A stretch of DNA of 64,000 nucleotides from NCBI RefSeq assembly GCF_019492055.1, contig NZ_JAICBX010000001.1, positions 1,054,001-1,118,000 on the forward strand. The letters run 5' to 3'. The DNA comes from Flavimaribacter sediminis (GTDB taxonomy: Bacteria > Pseudomonadota > Alphaproteobacteria > Rhizobiales > Rhizobiaceae). Position numbers and translations under genes: made by a program. Below are positions 58,613-64,000 of this stretch, in pieces (position 1 is the stretch's first letter; the number at the start of each line of letters is the position of its first letter). The notes under the pieces were generated by a model. It saw nothing but the letters and a program-made list of their open reading frames with translations. It had not been told where the DNA came from and did not search any database.

Positions 58613-58641
58613 CCTGACCGGGTATTTGCTGCGCGGTCAGG
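58613..58641 (+). terminator. Stem-loop after the 28-residue gene
   Basis: 8-bp stem cctgaccg / cggtcagg with a 13-nt loop, 10 bp past the stop. The T-tract is missing, so read-through into dnaE is possible. Confidence 0.4.
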
Positions 58642-58749
58642 CGCTTCCAGAAAACTGAAGACAACGCATGCGACTTGTCGCCAGCCCATGGACATGGAAG
58701 CTCCGCCGGGTGAAAATCGACCCGATTCCAAAAGAGACGGCGGAGTTCC

Positions 58750-61700
58750 ATGACCGACAGCGAGTCTGCACAAACAGCGCATTCAAACGGACCGGGCTTC
58801 GTGCATTTGCGCGTACATTCGGCCTATTCGCTGCTCGAAGGCGCGCTGCCTCTCAAGAAAATCGTTGCGGCGGCGGTCGCCGACCTCCAGCCAGCGATCG
58901 GCATCGCCGACACCAACAATCTGTTTGGCGCGCTTGAGTTCGCCGCAAGCGCCGGCGACGCGGGCGTGCAGCCGATCATCGGCTGCCAACTCGACATCGA
59001 GATGGGCGACGGCGATCCGTCCGCGTCCGGTGGTTCCCGCAACCGCATCGCCCGGCGGCCGTCGCTTGTCCTGATCGCGGCGACGGCTGCGGGATACAGC
59101 CGGCTTGTCGATCTGGTGAGCCGCGCCTATCTCGACGGCGAAAGCAACGACACGGCGCATATCATGCTCGAGTGGTTGCAGGAGGGCGTCGAGGGGCTGA
59201 TCTGCCTCACCGGCGCGTCCGGAGGGCCGATCGACGCTGCGCTGACCGCCGGCGACGCGTCGCTGGCCCAATCCCGGCTTGAAACGCTGGCGGCGCTTTT
59301 TGGCGATCGCCTCTATGTCGAAATCCAGCGCCCCACCGATTACAGCCGGCAGCATGAAAACGCCATGCTCGACATGGCCTATCGCAACAGGCTGCCGATC
59401 GTCGCCACCAACGAGGCGTTCTTTCCCGGTCCGGACGAGTTTGACGCGCATGACGCGCTTATGGCGGTGGCGCACAACGCCGTTGTTTCGGACGACAATC
59501 GCGTCCGCGTCACGCCCGACAATTTCCTGAAGACCCGCGAGGCGATGCTCTCGCTTTTCAAGGACCTGCCCGAAGCCACTGAAAACACAGTAGAGATAGC
59601 CCGGCGCTGCTCCTACATCCTGGAAACTCGCGATCCGATCCTGCCGCGCTTCACCGGTGGCTCGACGGACGATCCGGAAGCAGCGGAACGGGCCGAGGCC
59701 CAGGAACTGCGCCGACAGGCGGAGGAGGGGCTCACGGCCCGTATCGACGCGCTCGGCTGCGCGCCCGGATTTACCGTGGACGATTACCGCGAGCGCCTGG
59801 AGACGGAACTCGGCATCATCGAGCGCATGCGGTTCCCCGGCTACTTTCTCATCGTCGCCGACTTCATCAAATGGGCCAAGGCGCATGACATCCCCGTCGG
59901 GCCCGGCCGCGGTTCCGGCGCCGGTTCGCTTGTCGCCTATGCGCTCACCGTCACCGACATAGACCCGCTGCGCTTCTCGCTTCTGTTCGAACGCTTCCTC
60001 AATCCCGAACGCGTCTCGATGCCGGACTTCGATATCGACTTCTGTCAGGATCGGCGAGACGAGGTCATCCGCTACGTTCAGAAGAAATACGGGCGCGACC
60101 AGGTCGCCCAGATCATCACCTTCGGATCGCTGCAGGCGCGCGCGGCGTTGCGCGACGTCGGCCGCGTCCTGGAAATGCCTTATGGGCAGGTGGACCGGAT
60201 CTGCAAGCTGGTGCCCAACAATCCGGCCAATCCGACGCCGCTGCACAAGGCGATCGAGGAAGAGCCGAAGCTGCGGGAAGAAGCGGCGGCCGAGCCGGTT
60301 GTCGGCCAGTTGCTCGACATCGCCCAGAAACTCGAAGGCCTTTACCGGCACGCCTCGACCCACGCCGCCGGCATCGTGATTGGCGACCGCCCCCTGTCAC
60401 AGCTTGTTCCGATGTATCGCGATCCGCGTTCGGACATGCCAGTCACCCAGTTCAACATGAAATGGGTGGAGAAGGCGGGTCTCGTCAAATTCGACTTTCT
60501 TGGCCTTAAAACGCTGACCGTGCTGCAGACGGCGGTGAGCTTTCTGAAGGAACGCGGTGTCGACATTCTTCTCGAAGCCCTCCCGCTCGACGACGAAGAG
60601 ACCTACAAGATGCTGTCGCGCGGCGAGACTGTGGGCGTATTCCAGGTTGAAAGCGCGGGTATGCGCAAGGCGCTGATCGGCATGCAGCCGGACCGTATCG
60701 AGGACATCATCGCGCTCGTCGCGCTCTATCGACCGGGGCCGATGGAAAACATCCCGGTCTACAATGCGCGCAAGCACGGGGAGGAGGAGCTCTCCTCGGT
60801 TCATCCGAAGATCGACTATCTGCTTGAAGAAACCCAGGGTGTCATCGTCTACCAGGAACAGGTGATGCAGATTGCGCAGGTGCTTTCCGGCTACTCGCTC
60901 GGCGAGGCCGACCTTCTGCGCCGCGCCATGGGCAAGAAGATCCAGGCGGAGATGGACAAGCAGCGGGACCGCTTCGTCAGCGGCGCCGTGGAAAACGGCG
61001 TGTCGAAGCAGCAGGCCGACTTCATTTTCGATCTACTGGCCAAATTCGCCAATTACGGCTTCAACAAGTCGCACGCCGCAGCCTATGGTCTCGTGTCCTA
61101 TCAGACTGCCTATCTGAAGGCGCACTACCCGGTCGAATTCCTCGCCGCCTCCATGACGCTCGACATGTCGAACACCGACAAGCTGTCGGATTTCCGGCAG
61201 GACGCCAAGCGTCTGGGCATTGATGTAATCCCGCCGTCGGTTCAAACCTCGTTCCGGATTTTCAAGACGGGAGAAAACCGGATTTATTATTCGCTCGCGG
61301 CCATCAAGGGTGTCGGCGAGGCGGCCGTGGACCACATTGCCGAGGTTCGCGGCGAGAAACAGTTTGCGAGCATCGAGGATTTCTGCCTGCGCATAGACCC
61401 GAAAGTCATCAATCGCAGGGTTCTGGAGAGCCTCGTTTGCGCCGGCGCCTTCGACTGTTTCGGTCGCGACCGGGCGGAGCTTGTCGCCGGTATGGATCGA
61501 TTGCTCGGTTTTTCGCAGAAGGCGTTCGAGGATCGGGTCAGCGGGCAAAGCGACATGTTTGGCGCGGGCGCTGCTACTGGTCCGGAAGTGATTCAATTTC
61601 CCGCCGTAACGCCATGGGTTGCTTCGGAAAAACTGCATCGGGAGTTTCAGGCGCTGGGCTTTTATCTCTCCGCGCATCCGCTGGATTCCTATGCCGAACT

Positions 61701-62241
61701 GCTTGACCGGATGCGGGTGCAGACCTTCGCCGAATTCTCGCTGGCCGTAAAAAAAGGCGCTGCGGCCGGGCGGCTCGCCGGAACCGTCACGTCGAAGCAG
61801 GAGCGAAAGACACGCACCGGCAACAAGATGGGCATTGTCGAGTTCTCGGACTCGTCCGGTCAGTATGAAGCCGTGCTGTTTTCCGAAGCGCTGGCGCTCT
61901 ATCGCGCCCAACTCGAACCCGGAAGCTCGCTGGTCATCACCGTCGACGCCGAAGAGCGGCCGGAAGGCATCAGCCTGCGGATACAGACCGTGCAGTCGCT
62001 CGAGGAAAGGGCGGTGCAGGAACAGAAGGCTCTGCGCATCTTTGTTCGCGACAGCGGCCCCTTGCGGCAGATCGCCGGCCATCTCAACACGAAAGGCGAC
62101 GGTCAGGTGTCCTTTGTCGTCATCAAGGATGACGGCAAGCGCGAGATCGAGGTCGAACTACCTGAACGATACAGGATATCCCCACAAGTCGCCGCCGCAC
62201 TCAAATCCGCGAACGGCGTCGTCGACGTCGAACTCGTCTGA
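58750..62241 (+). CDS. dnaE: DNA polymerase III alpha subunit (replicative DnaE)
   Basis: Replicative polymerase, 1163 residues, DnaE1 type. The N-terminal PHP domain starts FVHLRVHSAYSLLEGALPL. The catalytic palm has GPGRGSGAGSLVAYAL and the acidic motif MPDFDIDF with D426 and D428. The helical fingers/thumb end near an HhH region (YYSLAAIKGVGEAAVDHI), followed by an OB-fold domain (AGTVTSKQERKTRTGNKMG). CGGAG lies upstream of the ATG. It is the next gene after the SOS-type peptide, on the same strand. Confidence 0.97.
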   Translation: MTDSESAQTAHSNGPGFVHLRVHSAYSLLEGALPLKKIVAAAVADLQPAIGIADTNNLFGALEFAASAGDAGVQPIIGCQLDIEMGDGDPSASGGSRNRIARRPSLVLIAATAAGYSRLVDLVSRAYLDGESNDTAHIMLEWLQEGVEGLICLTGASGGPIDAALTAGDASLAQSRLETLAALFGDRLYVEIQRPTDYSRQHENAMLDMAYRNRLPIVATNEAFFPGPDEFDAHDALMAVAHNAVVSDDNRVRVTPDNFLKTREAMLSLFKDLPEATENTVEIARRCSYILETRDPILPRFTGGSTDDPEAAERAEAQELRRQAEEGLTARIDALGCAPGFTVDDYRERLETELGIIERMRFPGYFLIVADFIKWAKAHDIPVGPGRGSGAGSLVAYALTVTDIDPLRFSLLFERFLNPERVSMPDFDIDFCQDRRDEVIRYVQKKYGRDQVAQIITFGSLQARAALRDVGRVLEMPYGQVDRICKLVPNNPANPTPLHKAIEEEPKLREEAAAEPVVGQLLDIAQKLEGLYRHASTHAAGIVIGDRPLSQLVPMYRDPRSDMPVTQFNMKWVEKAGLVKFDFLGLKTLTVLQTAVSFLKERGVDILLEALPLDDEETYKMLSRGETVGVFQVESAGMRKALIGMQPDRIEDIIALVALYRPGPMENIPVYNARKHGEEELSSVHPKIDYLLEETQGVIVYQEQVMQIAQVLSGYSLGEADLLRRAMGKKIQAEMDKQRDRFVSGAVENGVSKQQADFIFDLLAKFANYGFNKSHAAAYGLVSYQTAYLKAHYPVEFLAASMTLDMSNTDKLSDFRQDAKRLGIDVIPPSVQTSFRIFKTGENRIYYSLAAIKGVGEAAVDHIAEVRGEKQFASIEDFCLRIDPKVINRRVLESLVCAGAFDCFGRDRAELVAGMDRLLGFSQKAFEDRVSGQSDMFGAGAATGPEVIQFPAVTPWVASEKLHREFQALGFYLSAHPLDSYAELLDRMRVQTFAEFSLAVKKGAAAGRLAGTVTSKQERKTRTGNKMGIVEFSDSSGQYEAVLFSEALALYRAQLEPGSSLVITVDAEERPEGISLRIQTVQSLEERAVQEQKALRIFVRDSGPLRQIAGHLNTKGDGQVSFVVIKDDGKREIEVELPERYRISPQVAAALKSANGVVDVELV

Positions 62242-62314
62242 TCGAAGCTTCAATCCTTCGACGACTTGGATTACCTTTCTAGGCAGAACCGGAATATGTC
62301 AGGGAGAAAATCAC

Positions 62315-63286
62315 GTGGCTTATTCGATCGTAGCGACAAGGCCGGGCGGACCGGAAGTCCTGCAGAAAAAGGAAACCGAAGTCCCGCAACCGGGCGCCGG
62401 CGAGGCGCTGTTGCGGCACACCGCCATCGGCGTCAATTTTCTCGACGCCTACTTTCGTTCAGGCCTCTACCCGTGGTCGGTCGAGTCCGATCTGGTGCTC
62501 GGGTCCGAAGCCGCCGGCGTGGTTGAGGCTGTCGGATCGTCCGTCGGCAATGTGTCGCCGGGCGACCGGGTCGTCTACACCGCACCGAATGGCGCTTACG
62601 CAAGCCACCGGGTGATAGACGCAAAGACCCTCGTGAAGATTCCGGACGGAATAAGCGACGAAATCGCCGCGGCTTCGTTTCTCAAGGGCCTGACAGCCTA
62701 CTACCTGCTGCATGGCAGTTTCGCAGTGAAAGAAGGCGACACGGTGCTCTTCCACGCCGCCGCCGGCGGCGTCGGCCTGATCGTCGGACAGTGGCTTGCG
62801 GCAAAGGGCGTTCGTGCGATCGGCACTGCGGGCGGGCCTGAGAAATGCGCCCTTGCGCTGGATCACGGCTATTCGGACGTCATCGACTACCGCAAGGACG
62901 ATTTCGTCGAGAAGGTAAAGGAATTGGCGCCTGACGGCGTCGAAGCCGTTTACGACGCCGTCGGCAAGACCACCTGGCGGGGATCGCTGAAATGTCTGAA
63001 ACTGCACGGAACATTTGTCAGCTTCGGCCAGTCGTCCGGCGCCATCACCGATTTCAACATCAGCGAGCTTGCGGCTGGTTCCTTCCACGCGACGCGACCG
63101 ACGCTGTTCCATTTCGTCGGATTGCCCGGCTGGCTGGACAAGGCCTCGGCGGCGCTGTTCGACCAGATCGGTTCGGGCTCGGTCAGGATCAACATCAACC
63201 AGTCCTTTGACCTTGCCGACGCGGCCTCAGCCCACACGGCGCTGGAAGGGCGTCAGACCACCGGGTGCACCATTCTCACGCCGTAA
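62315..63286 (+). CDS. qor: NADPH:quinone oxidoreductase (zeta-crystallin type)
   Basis: Zinc-free medium-chain dehydrogenase/reductase, 323 residues, reducing quinones with NADPH. AYSIVATRPGGPEVLQKKE at the N-terminus, GVNFLDAYFRSGLYPW (substrate region) and the nucleotide loop FHAAAGGVGLIVGQWLAAKG are the qor pattern. The start is GTG at 62315 with AGGGAG 8 nt upstream. The open frame further upstream overlaps dnaE in another frame and is not real. Confidence 0.92.
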   Translation: MAYSIVATRPGGPEVLQKKETEVPQPGAGEALLRHTAIGVNFLDAYFRSGLYPWSVESDLVLGSEAAGVVEAVGSSVGNVSPGDRVVYTAPNGAYASHRVIDAKTLVKIPDGISDEIAAASFLKGLTAYYLLHGSFAVKEGDTVLFHAAAGGVGLIVGQWLAAKGVRAIGTAGGPEKCALALDHGYSDVIDYRKDDFVEKVKELAPDGVEAVYDAVGKTTWRGSLKCLKLHGTFVSFGQSSGAITDFNISELAAGSFHATRPTLFHFVGLPGWLDKASAALFDQIGSGSVRININQSFDLADAASAHTALEGRQTTGCTILTP

Positions 63287-63307
63287 ATCGCTGGCGGTGA
63301 CGTCGGA

Positions 63308-64000
63308 CTAGTCGGTTGCGTCATTGTCGCGCTGGGGCCGGGCGTTTCGGCCTTTGCCGAACGTATAGCCCGTTTCCACCGCATTGTCGCCGAAGCGATT
63401 GTGGATGCGGTCGATCGCGCGTTCGGCGATGGCGCGGCGTTGCGCCGCCTCGTCGATGAGATCGGGTGGATCCGCGAGGTCGGATTGCGTGAGATCGGAC
63501 ACGCCGATCCCGATGAGACGATACTTCGTGCCGTCGAGTTCCGGCGACAGCAATGACAGTCCGGTTCTGAAAATGCGATCCGCCAGACAGGTCGGGTCGT
63601 CCAGGCGGCGATTGCGGGTGCGGATGCGAAAATCGGCTGATTTCAGTTTCAGGACAACGGTCTGACCGGCCATATCGTTCTTTTTCAGACGCCGGGAGAC
63701 CTTTTCCGACAGGCTTCTGAGAATCGGGACCAGGGTTTCGGCGTCTGCGTAGTCATGGTTGAAGGTGGTCTCCGACGAAACGCTCTTGGCGCTGTCGCGG
63801 GTGTGTACCTGCCGTGAATCCTGCCCCCGCGACAGATGGAAGAGACGCTGGCCGATGAGGCCGTAACGCCGCATCAGGTCGCTTTCCTCCATGGTCTGCA
63901 ACTGACCGATCGTCGTGACGCCGTCCTTCTTCAACGTTGCTTCGAACGCCTTGCCCACGCCCCATATCGTCGTCACCGGCCGCTCTCTCAGGAAATCGAT
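63308..64000 (-). CDS. dinB: DNA polymerase IV, 3' part (5' end outside window)
   Basis: Y-family translesion polymerase. The visible part is the C-terminal 230 residues; the gene runs off the window at 64000. [34 protein letters not shown] is the helix-hairpin-helix thumb region, followed by the little-finger domain ([32 protein letters not shown]). The tail after about RIHNRFG is a short extension with [11 protein letters not shown]. The catalytic palm lies outside. It is convergent with qor. Confidence 0.93.
   Translation of the reverse strand: MDFLRERPVTTIWGVGKAFEATLKKDGVTTIGQLQTMEESDLMRRYGLIGQRLFHLSRGQDSRQVHTRDSAKSVSSETTFNHDYADAETLVPILRSLSEKVSRRLKKNDMAGQTVVLKLKSADFRIRTRNRRLDDPTCLADRIFRTGLSLLSPELDGTKYRLIGIGVSDLTQSDLADPPDLIDEAAQRRAIAERAIDRIHNRFGDNAVETGYTFGKGRNARPQRDNDATD

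Noticed and set aside
58783-60363. Open frame of 526 codons antisense to dnaE
   Set aside because: A shadow of dnaE codon bias with no recognisable motif or ribosome site.

Overview
The window looks like chromosomal DNA of an alphaproteobacterium of the order Hyphomicrobiales (Rhizobiales), GC roughly 60 percent. Three things point there. The gene order is characteristic: ctaA, argC, rpsI-rplM, then clpP-clpX-lon-hup, then nuoA-N, then proS-lolCE-lolD-dnaE. Protein types also fit: type-2 ArgC, NuoE with a helix-hairpin-helix tail, short ProRS, RNase J and DUF1467. Promoter elements have alphaproteobacterial spacing. I saw no insertion sequence, integrase, prophage or CRISPR array. Homology statements come from recognising motifs by eye; no database search was run.

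Layout. 1-4.7 kb: heme A synthase, arginine biosynthesis (argC), a MauG-like di-heme protein, a nitroreductase and an unrecognised 141-residue protein. 4.8-5.9 kb: rplM-rpsI with a promoter, an attenuator-like leader and a terminator. 5.9-9.3 kb: hotdog thioesterase, two divergent crotonases and a metallophosphoesterase. 9.3-10.6 kb: three tandem copies of a small exported four-cysteine protein. 10.7-20.1 kb: CoA-binding protein, MetY-type sulfhydrylase, ClpP, ClpX, an M24 peptidase plus EutA-like racemase-fold pair, Lon and HU. clpP and lon each have a convincing heat-shock-type (RpoH) promoter. 20.1-25.8 kb: NCS1 permease, MATE, MFS, tRNA-Val(UAC), tRNA-Asp(GUC) and a frameshifted ceramidase-like gene.

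26.1-44.8 kb: the complete nuo locus for respiratory complex I, nuoA to nuoN. It is interrupted by a GFA-family protein (between nuoC and nuoD) and an 85-residue exported protein (between nuoD and nuoE). It runs tightly into birA, rnj (RNase J), mce and a DUF1467 gene. 44.8-54.5 kb: a divergent catabolic island. Amidase and an RpiR regulator lie on the minus strand. A peptide-type ABC importer, an exported alpha/beta hydrolase and an M20 deacylase lie on the plus strand. 54.5-64 kb: a gene-free stretch with an orphan minus-strand terminator, then proS, lolC/E, lolD, a 28-residue membrane peptide under a LexA-type operator, dnaE, a quinone oxidoreductase and the 3' part of dinB.

The most interesting items are the SOS-controlled 28-residue membrane peptide beside dnaE (SidA-like in size, topology and regulation), the terminator/antiterminator leader of rplM, the candidate minus-strand small RNA upstream of proS, and the tandem four-cysteine secreted proteins.
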